Below are positions 35,001 to 45,143 of a stretch of 62,000 nt of DNA, one piece after another. The translations under genes and the position numbers were made by a program. The DNA comes from Lingula anatina (lineage: Eukaryota; Brachiopoda; Lingulata; Lingulida; Lingulidae): the NCBI RefSeq assembly GCF_001039355.2, contig NW_019774625.1, positions 517,064 to 579,063 of the forward strand, given 5' to 3'. The notes beneath the pieces were generated by a model. It did no database searches. It was not told the DNA's origin and was given only the letters and a program-made list of their open reading frames with translations. Each line of letters opens with the position of its first letter. Positions within the stretch are counted from its first letter, which is position 1.

Positions 35001-37197
35001 AGCACTGTTTTTGGATCCAATGTGGCCTTTTGAAGCTGGTGTTGTAACCTTCTAACTGTTGAAGTCTCTTACTGTAATAGTGATGATTGAAGACCCAAAA
35101 TAAGTTGTGTGTGGTGTTTTCTCTGGTAGATATCTGTTTTCACAGCTGGAATTCAGACAGAGGGACATTTCATCTGATTGACATTTTGCTAAATGCGCTG
35201 ATGCGTCTTTGTTAAAAAATACACTGATTAGAAAGTGATATATGCAGACATTTTGTTTCATGTAACTATTGCTGGCTTTTCCTTTAATACTTTAATCGAT
35301 AAAATTATCCTAGGCTATCTGGCGTTGCTACCTAGGGGGTATGTTTATACTGTAGAAATCTCTGCGAGCTGTGCACCTTCACACACAGTTGCCACCAGGC
35401 ACCAGTATGTACTGATTGACATCCCCGTTAAGAGTCCCAGACACCAAGTTCAGGTGCACAAAATTAACATGGCAGAAACTAAAATTTGGAAGAAAATTCT
35501 TCACAGACTCTAGAAACAGCTTGGAAATTGGACAAGAATCGGTCAGGACCTTTGCTGCACTTGGTTCACCATCTTTTGTTAAAATTCTTCAGTTGCCACT
35601 CCCCATGTCAATTTAATAAGATTTTATGTTATCTTGTCAGTTGTACAGGCAGTTCCAGTTTAGATCTTATCAATTTCCTGAAGGATTGGTTTTTATTTGT
35701 ACCCATTCATAGGACTGCTGTTCATTTCTCCTCACCACTAGACTATTTTGTTAAAATTAACAGGGTGAGAATGGCATGTTTACTCCCAAAAACTGGGTAT
35801 GTTTATTAAAAGGAGTAACAGCAGAGAGACCTAAAGCTCCAAAGCCATCCTTTTTCCATGGAGTGTAGATGAAGAAAAGACAAGTAGTTGGCACCCTTAC
35901 AGACATGAATGTAATCATTTATGTCTGGGAAGAAAGGAATTAAATGTTTTAAAACCTGTGGCTTGCTGATTAATTCTTAGCACAATCCCAGTACAGACCA
36001 GGTTTTCTTACTGTTGACCAGGGTGTGTTTACAGTGATATTCAGATTGTATATGCTAGCCCACTCAAAGACCTATGGTTTATTTTGACTCCTAACATTTG
36101 GAGAGACTCAGTATTTTCTTGGGTGTTTTTAGCAAATCAACCTAGGTTGAGGTCACTGAATGTTCCAACAAATTTGGGAATAAATGTATAAATTCCATGC
36201 GTGAAACAATGTTTGGTATTTAACTTTCTCAAATATTTACAACTCCTTATTGATCTCAGATTAAAGTCTTCATTATATCAATTTACAGACAAACCAGCCT
36301 GGAGCTCTCGACCCTAACAACCAAGAGAGTTCTCCTTTGATAGCCCATGGCTGCACGAACCCGCTCGGAGATGAACCCGATGGCCGCAAACCTCCAGCAA
36401 CTGTTGCCGAGCCGCAGGACAGCTTGGAGAGACAACAGCGAGGTCGGCTGCCTGCCGTGTCAGAAACTCCCAACAGTATGCGCAAATATACTGTCCACCA
36501 GAATATGCCTATTCACCCTTTAGTGACTGCAACTGTTCACGCAAAACCGCCAGAACACCAAGAACTGAAGAGCAACTCTCCTTCGCAAAACTCCAAGACT
36601 GAGTCACTGCAACAACGTATGCACCACAGCAGCGGTAGTGAGGATGATGCTGAATCTCCTGACCCCACAGGTCGTCTCCATGGTAACAAAACTGGAACAG
36701 GCCTTCCTCTTGAGATTGACGACTACATTGAACAGCGAGGCAGCCCTATGATTGACAGCGACATGGAGGTCAATCCTGCAGACAGTGAAGTTGACCTGAA
36801 TATGGGAAGCCAGGATGTTCACCATCCAGGTCGACATCACCTTCGCTATGGCAGCCATGACCAAATGGAATCAGAAATCGATGCCAATGATGAAAGTTTC
36901 GAAGAGGGAGATCACGATTTTCATGAGCAGCTTCTCAACGGCTACCTGAACAACTTAGGTTCTGCCAGCAGCCCTTCCCAGATTAGAGTTCCCAAGTCAC
37001 CAAAGACAGATGAAACTGCTAAGGCCTATGCTTACGATAGTGATGATGATGATGATGATAATGAAGAGGAAGTGGAGGATCCACGGGTGCATTATCATTA
37101 TCCCAATCCCAAGTTCACCACTTTCCAGCCAGGTCCCAGAACAGGTGAATATAGTAATCAGTATAGCAGACCACCTGAACAAAAGTATCATGCCTAA
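13603..37197 (+). CDS. nrg: Pro-neuregulin: transmembrane EGF/ErbB-family ligand with NtA-like, Ig and EGF domains
   Basis: Exons: 13603-14020, 20260-20422, 22361-22492, 22911-23092, 27227-27344, then either 28638-28717 or 29597-29667, 32357-32453, 32685-32790 and 36289-37194 plus stop. All phases close, giving 734 residues with the first alternative exon and 731 with the second. Order: signal peptide (MAWTPLLQYIALGLIF), four-cysteine N-terminal domain to about residue 139, I-set Ig, linker, six-cysteine EGF, short stalk, membrane helix, basic stop-transfer RRHHRRKK, then an acidic tail of about 340 residues. The N-terminal domain followed by Ig and EGF, including ILCKRC just before the Ig, matches the layout of vertebrate NRG2. 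By family knowledge, neuregulins activate ErbB receptor kinases after ectodomain shedding. The start at 13603 gives a signal peptide and a purine at -3 with G at +4; a GTG at 13546 is in frame but is not a plausible animal start. Confidence 0.85.
14021..20259 (+). other. Neuregulin intron 1 (6.2 kb)
   Basis: CpG-depleted, AT-rich intron. No extra exon could be supported. It contains a poly-A run at 16542-16562 and a 103-bp tandem duplication near 17944-18150. An open frame beginning at 20112 runs through the acceptor into exon 2 but encodes no signal peptide. Confidence 0.6.
17944..18150. repeat. Degenerate 103-bp tandem duplication
   Basis: AACAATTACTTGTATGATTT at 17944 recurs as AACAATAACTTGCATGATTT at 18047. 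Each is followed by CTTTGAAAT, a GATCATGT word and a TTTTTGCTG/TTTTTGTTG plus AATGC-like end. Confidence 0.7.
20260..20422 (+). CDS. nrg: Neuregulin exon 2: first half of I-set Ig domain
   Basis: The acceptor ATCTTTTAG ends at 20259; phase 1 in, phase 2 out. It encodes AEGDRVQIRCQVRGRPLPEI and TWYKDGEVI, the B-strand cysteine and C-strand W-Y-KDG signature of I-set domains. Donor is GTAAGT. Confidence 0.85.
22361..22492 (+). CDS. nrg: Neuregulin exon 3: acidic insert in the Ig domain, possible cassette exon
   Basis: The acceptor TCCTTTGTAG ends at 22360 and the donor GTAAGT starts at 22493. It is 132 nt, phase 2 to phase 2. It encodes NLTLVLKSNDTSKNSETSDS followed by SYEFEFEDDEKVDSI and a small Gly/Ala run. 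It falls between the C and E strands, where vertebrate NRG Ig domains have only a short loop. Omitting it joins NKR to KTKVKF in frame, giving a normal-length Ig domain. It may therefore be alternatively spliced. Confidence 0.75.
22911..23092 (+). CDS. nrg: Neuregulin exon 4: second half of Ig domain and linker
   Basis: Acceptor ATCTTCACAG; phase 2 in, phase 1 out. ILRIRSFKGAYSGVYTCEA is the E/F-strand motif with Y-x-C of the Ig disulfide, followed by SIVGTRTRSFNIS, as in vertebrate CEAENILG. A Ser/Pro-rich spacer (NPSGSPSALLPG) leads to the EGF exon. Confidence 0.85.
23093..27226 (+). other. Neuregulin intron 4 (4.1 kb)
   Basis: No supported coding exon. It contains an 11-N gap at 25794-25804 within a T run and a GA microsatellite at 27048-27071. 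The T-box-like word GGTTCGATTCC at 23930 does not fold into a tRNA arm. Confidence 0.55.
27048..27071. repeat. (GA)n microsatellite
   Basis: Perfect GA dinucleotide run inside neuregulin intron 4. Confidence 0.95.
27227..27344 (+). CDS. nrg: Neuregulin exon 5: first part of EGF domain (Cys1-Cys4)
   Basis: Phase 1 in, phase 2 out, donor GTAAGT. After a Thr/Ser linker it encodes CPSVEAQKYCFNGGTC and PNEWHC, i.e. the first four EGF cysteines. YC.NGG.C is the ErbB-ligand signature (vertebrate NRG: YCVNGG or FCVNGG). The exon stops immediately before Cys5, the position at which vertebrate NRG1 and NRG2 switch between alternative exons. Confidence 0.9.
28638..28717 (+). CDS. nrg: Neuregulin exon 6a: alternative EGF C-terminal half, form A
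   Basis: The acceptor GTTATAG ends at 28637 and the donor GTATGT starts at 28718; 80 nt, phase 2 to phase 1. It encodes M-CPINWKGKRCE (Cys5 and Cys6) and a stalk with HHTAGKPVYSQPS. It joins in frame to the membrane exon. Joining to exon 6b instead shifts frame and meets TGA within it, so 6a and 6b should exclude each other. Confidence 0.8.
29597..29667 (+). CDS. nrg: Neuregulin exon 6b: alternative EGF C-terminal half, form B
   Basis: The acceptor TTTCAATAG ends at 29596 and the donor GTATGT starts at 29668; 71 nt, phase 2 to phase 1, the same as exon 6a. It encodes M-CPQVFAGKRCE followed by LSVPGTGSVVTK. It shares CP, GKRCE and the donor with 6a but differs in the loop between Cys5 and Cys6 and in the stalk. 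Confidence 0.8.
29668..32356 (+). other. Neuregulin intron after the EGF exon pair (2.7 kb)
   Basis: No third EGF-type exon was found. The intron holds an inverted-repeat element at 30370-30841. Confidence 0.6.
30370..30841. mobile_element. MITE with about 50-bp inverted termini and TTA target duplication
   Basis: The left end CCCTATTCACACTGGCAG and the reverse complement of the right end GGCTATTCACACTAGCAAG match, and the similarity continues through ACCGCAGTT for about 50 bp. TTA flanks both sides (30367-30369 and 30842-30844). There is no transposase frame. The 472-bp length, TIRs and 3-bp TWA duplication fit PIF/Harbinger-type non-autonomous elements. Its CpG content is above that of the surrounding intron, suggesting a young insertion. 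Confidence 0.7.
32357..32453 (+). CDS. nrg: Neuregulin exon 7: transmembrane segment
   Basis: Phase 1 in, phase 2 out, donor GTAAGA. It encodes SAWATETS and then about 22 hydrophobic residues (VVACGTLVVLIAVAAVVVII), ending LQR at the cytoplasmic face. Confidence 0.85.
32685..32790 (+). CDS. nrg: Neuregulin exon 8: basic juxtamembrane cytoplasmic segment
   Basis: The acceptor follows a long T tract (TTCTGCAG). It encodes RHHRRKKSQFAAMYFKGG and ends WLTRMTN at donor GTAAGT, phase 0. The basic cluster fits a stop-transfer signal. Confidence 0.85.
32791..36288 (+). other. Neuregulin last intron (3.5 kb)
   Basis: It has a degenerate tandem array at about 33006-33270 with units starting GTTGAGCAGTGCC, GTTGAGCGTTGCC and GTTGAGTGGTGCC, spaced about 105-116 bp. 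TTGCAGCAAG-type words recur at about 33492, 33573 and 33636. No exon recognised. Confidence 0.5.
33006..33270. repeat. Three degenerate ~110-bp tandem units
   Basis: Units begin at 33006, 33122 and 33227. Each has GTTGAG(C/T)..TGCCT, a CTGCTG/TGTC word and a TTCAACC/TTCATC end, with decayed spacers between. Confidence 0.55.
36289..37197 (+). CDS. nrg: Neuregulin terminal exon: cytoplasmic tail
   Basis: The acceptor ATTTACAG ends at 36288. Phase 0, 302 codons and TAA at 37195-37197. The tail is low-complexity and acidic, with SSGSEDDAESPDP, ESEIDANDESFEEGDHDF and an Asp run in YDSDDDDDDNEEEVEDP. SSPLIAHGCTNPLGDE near the start resembles the TPFLGIQNPL element of the NRG1 tail (recalled, unverified). 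By family knowledge this part can be released by gamma-secretase for back-signalling. Confidence 0.85.
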   Translation, partial: TNQPGALDPNNQESSPLIAHGCTNPLGDEPDGRKPPATVAEPQDSLERQQRGRLPAVSETPNSMRKYTVHQNMPIHPLVTATVHAKPPEHQELKSNSPSQNSKTESLQQRMHHSSGSEDDAESPDPTGRLHGNKTGTGLPLEIDDYIEQRGSPMIDSDMEVNPADSEVDLNMGSQDVHHPGRHHLRYGSHDQMESEIDANDESFEEGDHDFHEQLLNGYLNNLGSASSPSQIRVPKSPKTDETAKAYAYDSDDDDDDNEEEVEDPRVHYHYPNPKFTTFQPGPRTGEYSNQYSRPPEQKYHA

Positions 37198-39520
37198 GAC
37201 CAAACGCTGCGAACTGCCTTTTTTATAAGGACACTGCCATGTTAAAGTATATCTGACCTATTGAAAAGGTTGTCAGACATTTTAACTTCCTATATTGTAT
37301 ATAGATTTATATTATCTGACATGTATGTAAATTAAGTGATGTATATATTAACATTTGTATATTAATGTTGCATATGTCTGCACTATTTATTGCATGTGTG
37401 TTACACACAAATGCACCGCTATATTAAAGAGATGTTTATGGATCTACATATCTGTAACCTTATTACATATACAGGGTTGATGAATTGCAGCAATTGATTC
37501 AAATGTCACCATGTAACCTGTATTATTCTTGTGATTTCCATTCATATAATAATTATATTGTAAAAATAATGATTTTAACTGTTAGACACTACAATGTTGA
37601 CTTACTATATCATATATACTTATTTAAGACGTCTGTTTTCTTTTTTTTTTTCCTTTTTTTAACAGTTTAAAGAAATAAGAACAATATTGTGTCCAGTTGT
37701 AACAGTGATAACTGATAGGACAAGAGTTTGTTCCTTTTAAGGGCTATTTTTGTTTTGCTAGCTTTGTCAAGAATTTTTTTCAGTTTTCTTGATAAGTTTA
37801 TTGGAGATTTGTTTTGTTTGTAGTCAAGAATTTCATTCAGATTTCTTGTTAAGTTTATAGGAGTTTTGTTTGTTGGTGAATTTTTATTTCAATTTCAAAA
37901 GAAAAAAATGGTTTGACATTGAACACCTTAGAGGTGAAATTCTTTTCACCTGACAAATCCATCTTGTTACAATGATGCTAGCACTACACCCTCATAGGGT
38001 GCGTTGAGTATCAGAAAAGGCATTATGGAAGTAAGCATTCTGTGATATTGGGACGTCTCTAAACTTTCCATGATGTGGTGTATGTAGAACTGTCTGCAGT
38101 ATTTGTACAGATTTCATTGCAGCCAGCATATATATATTACTTATTGCCAATATGTAGTAGACTCCCATGTAAGAAGACTCCTAAAAGAACTAAGATTAAG
38201 TCCATGATAAAACATTGATCTAAATTACCACTGAATTCATGAAATGCATTTCATATTTTGTGGTTGATAATTAGCTTTATGGTTTGATCTGAATATTGGA
38301 AAACCAGATTTTTGGTTCAGTAGACATACATTTGAATATAGGAATTGTTTTAAGGAAAATAAGAGCTCCTTTTGCCAGTTTTGTAGCACAAATCAAGATT
38401 GTGTGGATATCTGGTCCTAGTAGAAAGAATTTAAAATCAATCTGCAATTGAACATTTTTTCCTCAAGTATATTTAGCTTTATGTAGCAGTGTTGACTGGA
38501 GTCAAGAGTAATTTTTGTACACTTAATTTATTAGCACAAGCATTGTACTTAATTTATTAGCTATTATCCCCAAGTGCTTATAATGCACTTGACGCGATTG
38601 TGTGATAAGTAGAGAGAATTGCCCAGCAAGTCGTAGACACTTGCATAATTCCTCCCTTACAGTGATATGTTTAGTTATCCTCTGTTTTGGGAAGCGTGTA
38701 AAAATATGAGACTCCACCCAAGATGTGCTTAGTAGTAGGACATTCATTTGAGGTAGCCAGGCATGCATTTTATGATCCTGTGTTGCTGATAGAGACACTT
38801 AGTAGTGCAGGCTGTGATTTGGTTACAGTTACTGATGTATCGATTAAGGATTAAATGAAGGCGTTGTTCCCACACAGGTGGAGTCTGAACTGGAGCATAG
38901 CGTCCCTTTAAGATAGCATTTCCAAATGTAGAAAAGAACTACAGGTCATTACCCATCTCGTTTAAGATCAGTCTAACTTTAACACCCTTCACATTTCCTT
39001 CTTTTTAATCAAATCACTATACTAGTTTGCAGCATCATCTTATTGTAATGACAACATCAACATGGATAACTAAGAGAAATATGGCTATGCTCTACTAGAT
39101 TTCACCAGGAGATACTATGCACTGGTTAATTAATTGTAATTCTGTATGCTAGGCTGTTTTATCAAAATAATATAAAATTCAGAGATATTTTTAGATCTAT
39201 TTTTGTATAGAAATGCAATTCAACATGACTGTGAGCCAGAGTGGGGGGAAATAAAGAAGACATTTACTACTTCAAAAATATTACTGGTTAATGAAATAAT
39301 TAAGGTCAAGGATTTTTCTGTAAACATTTTTTGTTGCTGTCTCTCTTTCTTGAATGTGTCCATGTTTCGTTTTTCCTTGTACTGGAAATAAGAACAGGGA
39401 AGTCAACCCCAATCTTTTTTGATGGTTCTTGGTTTTTACAGATAGGGGCCACCTCTCACAGCATGTCGTTTTGCACTATGTTTTAAACAGGAAAAATAAA
39501 TGATTGAGTAAATTAAAACC
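37198..39520 (+). other. Probable neuregulin 3' UTR
   Basis: AT-rich sequence without supported frames, ending near an AATAAA at 39495-39500 that is followed by a T/GT-rich stretch. A 57-bp degenerate direct repeat (GTCAAGAATTT..TTCAG, starting 37766 and 37823) lies inside. Confidence 0.4.
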
Positions 39521-42500
39521 ACTTTTTTTGTCTTTTATTTGGTTTTCACATGAATGGACTTGCATTTAATGATATATATTGAGGATGGGATTACAGTGCT
39601 TAAAGGATTTTTGAATATCATTCTGGTTACTTGAACTTCACAGAGCTCTCATGTAATGAATTGTATTGACCACAGACTCCTGTTTAAGTTTATTGTAAAG
39701 CCCATTATTATTTTGTATCATAAACGTATAGCTTTACATCATCATTGCTGGTAATGTAACTACTGAAAGCATAACTTCTAAAACCTCCAAACCAAAAGCC
39801 AGTTATAAATAAAAATGATACAAAACCCTGCCCCAAAGCAAATTCAGATGAATGTATGTCATATTTACGGAATTATAGTGAGAATTGAAAGTTTGATAAC
39901 AGGTTTTTAAATCCTGTGCCTTCGAAACATTTAGGGACTGCAGGGCACGCCAGGAATCAAGTTAAAAAAACATTTATATGCAGGTAAAAATAGAATTACA
40001 TCACCCCAGGAAAGGGCCCTCCATGGATAAACTACTGATAAATACATGTAGTTCATATTATTAAAATGATTTAAAGATTATGTTAAGACATATCATGAAA
40101 GAGGGCTCACACAGGTAGGGCCTTAAAACAGCTCTTGAAGCCCACCTGCTGCTGAACTGTTGTTAAAATGAGAGAACCTTGTCACTGATAAATTATATTG
40201 GGGATTAAAGGATTCAAAAGAACTTTAGTACTTCAATAAGGGGCTGCAAAACTGTATGGCACATTCTTGAAATTAGTTCACAGGTTTTAAAAATACTAAC
40301 TTTCATTGAACAGTAATGTTTCTACACGCTGACAAAACTTGAGACATTCCTGTCCAAATGAGTATTTACAGCATAAAGTAAAATGAGTGTCTTGAAAAAG
40401 TGATGTCTTTAGGTGCTTAAAAATGTAAAAGAGACCTAACTACCCCTTTCCCCAAACCAAAAAAAAAAAAATTCACACAGGTAATAAAAAAATCCTTTAG
40501 AAGACCCTGGAAAGAGGTGTGCACCCACACTGCTGGCAGATTAACAGTTGTAGGCAGGTGCCCAATAATTACAAGGCAGCTAGGTGGGAAGTATAGCATA
40601 CCAGCCACTGATGATAAGTTAAAGAGGTGTCCAGGCGAGTGCCCTAGGGAATTCGCCCAGGTTCATCATGCCTTAGGTTAAACTTAATCATTGCTATAAA
40701 TATATTAATGTATAGCAATGGTGGTATGATGTACAGGTAAATCCTTTGTGTAGATATCAAAGTGTGATGAACACAAGTTGAAGAAGTTGAAGAGGTTAGC
40801 ATCAACCAGTAAAATTAATGCACCCCTCCCCTCCTTTAAATGCACAAAATAAATAATGATATCAACAACAAATGAATTAAAATAATGAATATTTCACAAT
40901 TAGCATTAATAAGTGAAACCCTGATCATCTTAATCATTACACAAAATTATCTTTGTTCTGTAAACTTTCCTCTCACTACATTTCAGCCAAATATATCTGC
41001 ATGAAAGATCTGGTCATTATACATGCAGAAGCAGTTCTTGAAATTCTTTACATCTGTCTGCAGCAGGTATTAATCAATATTCTTATATACTACTTCATTG
41101 CATCAGTCAGTTTTATTACTTAAGTAGCCCAGTGACTGTTACCATATTTGATGTACAGTGCAGCTGCAGTGAAAAATTTTGGATGAAGTTTTTGTTAAGC
41201 AAAAGTCACATGAATAGGATGGTACAGAAATATGTGTTTCAAGCAGAACTAAGCAAAAGAAAGTTAACTTTCTCAAGGTGTTCAGTAGAACAAGAATAAG
41301 GCCGTAGCTGGGGGTCGGGAGTTGGAAAAACCACCCTTTTTGCTGGGAAAAGGTCTGCTCTGAGTAAAAATTGATCAAGGTAAATGAAGGTTTCATTTTA
41401 AAAGATCCACTTTTCTGAAATAGTCACCCCCCCCCCCCCCCCNACATTACTGGTTAATGAAATAATTAAGGTCAAGGATTTTTCTGTAAACATTTTTTGT
41501 TGCTGTCTCTCTTTCTTGAATGTGTCCATGTTTCGTTTTTCCTTGTACTGGAAATAAGAACAGGGAAGTCAACCCCAATCTTTTTTGACGGTTCTTGATT
41601 TTTACAGATAGGGGCCACTTCTCACAGCATGTCGTTTTGCACTATGTTTTAAACGGGAAAAATAAATGATTGAGTAAATTAAAACCACTTTTTTGTCTTT
41701 TATTTGGTTTTCACATGAATGGACTTGAATGTAATGATATATATTGAGGATGGGATTACAGTGCTAAAAGGATTTTTGAATATCATTCTGGTTACTTGAA
41801 CTTCACAGAGCTCTCATGTAATGAATTGTATTGACCACAGACTCCTGTTTAAGTTTATTGTAAAGCCCATTATTATTTTGTATCATAAACTAAAGCTTTA
41901 CATCATCATTGCTGGTAATGTAACTACTGAAAGCATAACTTCTAAAACCTCCAAACCAAAAGCCAGATATAAATAAAAATGATACAAAACCCTGCCCCAA
42001 AGCAAATTCAGATGAATGATGTGTCATAATTACGGAACGATAGTGAGAATTGAAAGTTTGATAACAGGTTTTTAAATCCTGTGCCTTCGAAACATTTAGG
42101 GACTGCAGGGCACGCCAGGAATCAAGTTAAAAAACATTTATATGCAGGTAAAAATAGAATTACATCACCCCAGGAAAGAGCCCTCCATGGATAAACTACT
42201 GATAAATACATGTAGTTCATATTATTAAAATGATTTAAAGATTATGTTAGGACATATCATGAAAGAGGGCTCACACAGGTAGGGCCTTAAAACAGCTCTT
42301 GAAGCCCACCTGCTGCTGAACTGTTGTTAAAATGAGAGAACCTTGTCACTGATAAATTATATTGGGGATTAAAGGATTCAAAAGAACTTCAGTACTTCAT
42401 CTTTAAGCAATAAGGGGCTGCAAAACTGTATGACACATTCTTGAAATTAGTTCACAGGTTTTAAAAATACTAACTTTCATTGAACAGTAATGTTTCTACA

Positions 42501-43616
42501 CGCTGACAAAACTTGAGACATTCCTGTCCAAATGAGTATTTACAGCATAAAGTAAAATGAGTGTCTTGAAAAAGTGATGTCTTTAGGTGCTTAAAAATGT
42601 AAAAGAGACCTAACTACCCCTTTCCCCAAACCAAAAAAAAATTCACACAGGTAATAAAAAAAATCCTTTAGAAGACCCTGGAAAGAGGTGTGCACCCACA
42701 CTGCTGGCAGATTAACAGTTGTAGGCAGGTGCCCAATAATTACAAGGCAGCTAGGTGAGAAGTATAGCATACCAGCCACTGATGATAAGTTAAAGAGGTG
42801 TCCAGGCGAGGGCCCTAGGGAATTCGCCCAGGTTCATCATGCCTTAGGTTAAACTTAATCATTGCTATAAATATATTAATGTATAGCAATGGTGGTATGA
42901 TGTACAGGTAAATCCTTTGTGTAGATATCAAAGTGTGATGAACACAAGTTGAAGAAGTTGAAGAGGTTAGCATCAACCAGTAAAATTAATGCACCCCTCC
43001 CCTCCTTTAAATGCTCAAAATAAATAATGATATCAACAACAAATGAATTAAAATAATGAATATTTCACAATTAGCATTAATAAGTGAAACCCTGATCATC
43101 TTAATCATTACTCAAAATTATCTTTGTTCTGTAAACTTTCCTCTCACTACATTTCAGCCAAATATATCTGCATGAAAGATCTGGTCATTATACATGCAGA
43201 AACAGTTCTTGAAATTCTTTACATCTGTCTGCAGCAGGTATTAATCAATATTCTTATATACTACTTCATTGCATCAGTCAGTTTTATTACTTCAGTAGCC
43301 CAGTGACTGTTACCATATTTGACATACAGTGCAGCTGCAGTGAAAAATTTTGGATGAAGTTTTTGTTAAACAAAAGTCGCATGAATAGGATGGTACAGAA
43401 ATATGTGTTTCAAGCAGAACTAAGCAAAAGAAAGTTAACCTTCTCAAGGTGTTCAGTAGAACAAGAATAAGGCCATAGCTGGGGGTCGGGAGTTAGAAAA
43501 ACCACCCTTTTTGCTGGGAAAAGGTCTGCTCTGAGTAAAAATTGATCAAGGTAAATGAAGGTTTCATTTTAAAAGATCCACTTTTTCTGAAATAGTCACA
43601 CACACCCCCCCCCCCC
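39280..43616. repeat. 2.17-kb near-identical direct duplication, poly-C bounded
   Basis: ATTACTGGTTAATGAAATAA begins one copy at 39280 and a second at 41446. Both run to GATCCACTTTT..CTGAAATAGTCA followed by a C run (41427-41442 and about 43604-43616). The copies differ by scattered substitutions and small indels of a per cent or so by eye. The second begins right after poly-C plus one N. Two uncollapsed haplotypes or a misjoin is the likeliest cause. Confidence 0.85.
39495..39500 (+). promoter_or_regulatory. Candidate polyadenylation signal AATAAA (neuregulin)
   Basis: AATAAATGATTG, then TTTTTTTGTCTTTTATTTGG about 20 bases on, is a good hexamer plus U/GU-rich arrangement. It lies about 2.3 kb after the stop. 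The same signal recurs in the duplicated copy. Confidence 0.4.
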
Positions 43617-43938
43617 NNNNNNNNNNNNNNNNNNNNNNNNNNNNNNNNNNNNNNNNNNNNNNNNNNNNNNNNNNNNNNNNNNNNNNNNNNNNNNNNNNNN
43701 NNNNNNNNNNNNNNNNNNNNNNNNNNNNNNNNNNNNNNNNNNNNNNNNNNNNNNNNNNNNNNNNNNNNNNNNNNNNNNNNNNNNNNNNNNNNNNNNNNNN
43801 NNNNNNNNNNNNNNNNNNNNNNNNNNNNNNNNNNNNNNNNNNNNNNNNNNNNNNNNNNNNNNNNNNNNNNNNNNNNNNNNNNNNNNNNNNNNNNNNNNNN
43901 NNNNNNNNNNNNNNNNNNNNNNNNNNNNNNNNNNNNNN
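43617..43938. other. Assembly gap (322 N) between poly-C runs
   Basis: 322 unknown bases bordered on both sides by C homopolymers. Frames called across it are meaningless. Confidence 0.98.
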
Positions 43939-45143
43939 CCCCCCCCCCCCCCCCCCACGTCATACCCCCTTTGAAACTGCCAGCTAGGCCTAGAAATAAA
44001 CATCTGGATGTCCAGTTAGGGGAGCTAACATGTTTTATATTTTTTTATATCAAAATAAAAGTCTAGTGTTTCAGAAATCTGGAAATATTTGCCCAGCAAT
44101 ATGCAAATATAGACATGAATGGGTTTCACTCCATTTGTCCACTTAAATTTGATTTCAGTTAATATCTTGTTTGTGAAGGCAAAAACATATTTCACCATAA
44201 ATTTCGTGCTTCAGTGCAAATTACAAGACCTACATGTGTGAATGTGGGAATCAACAATGGAATAAAAATAATCTATCATGCAATAATAGTAATTTGAGCT
44301 GAAAAATGGATTGTTGACTTATTTTGTTTATATCAAGTTTCCAAAACAACGTAGAAAAAACATTTGTTTTTTCTATTCATCATATTTAATGAGTAAGACC
44401 TACAGTATAAGCCCACCCTTCCGTCTTTTTGGTGAAAAATGTGCGCACATGTTAAGCTTGAAAAAGTTCTGGAGGTTTCTTGAAGCTTGTCTCAAACATC
44501 TATATATGTATTTAAGTCTAATTCTTTAAAATTCTCATTATTTTTAATAACATTATGTTTCTTTTAAAAAGCAGCAAAATAATGCAAAGTTTAAATTTTT
44601 ATTCTTTGAAAAACAACTCTATTTATGAGTCTAGACTATCTCAGATAAGTGATGAATATGTGTCAACTTTGTTTTTGCTTATTAACACGGAACAAGATGT
44701 TTTTGTTGAGACTTGATTTTACAACGTGTACATCCGTCTTGCATTCAGGTTGACTGACAGATTGGCGTCGCCACTAGCCGGTTTTGTGCTCTTTGAAGAC
44801 AGGAAAAGCTCATCACAAAAATAAACCTAAGTTTGTAAAGACATATCTAATATTTATCTGTTTTTCTTTGAGATTTATAAAAATAATGTACTCACAGATT
44901 CACAAGTGATACAATTACTTATCTTAGCCTTTATGAGATCGAAACCAATAAGCTCGTCATGGGGAAATACGCGGGAAATTCCGTGATGGCGACTACCTNG
45001 TAATCTCCTTCTGTTATAACTCCTTGCAAACACTAACCTGAAAACATACAAGTACGTTTTCCTGATGTGGTGATTAGTAATGATTCTGTGCTCTTTTTCA
45101 ACATAAATCTGCAATAACGCATTTCAGACGCAAAAACAAAAAC
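43939..45143. other. Spacer and promoter region before CHTF18
   Basis: No gene seen. GCGGGAAA at 44971-44978 resembles an E2F site. An ambiguous base lies at 44999. A possible acceptor CATTTCAG at 45119-45126, just before the ATG, would allow a non-coding first exon. Confidence 0.4.
44971..44978. promoter_or_regulatory. E2F-like site GCGGGAAA upstream of CHTF18
   Basis: It matches the E2F core (TTTCCCGC on the other strand) 166 bp before the CHTF18 ATG, as expected for an S-phase replication gene. A single short motif is weak evidence. Confidence 0.35.

Noticed and set aside
40417-40608. Repeated minus-strand frame (also 42591-42779)
   Set aside because: It recurs only because the 2.17-kb segment is duplicated; no domain and a T-rich run inside.
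43493-44003. Minus-strand frames across the 322-N gap
   Set aside because: Made of N and poly-G codons; not coding.
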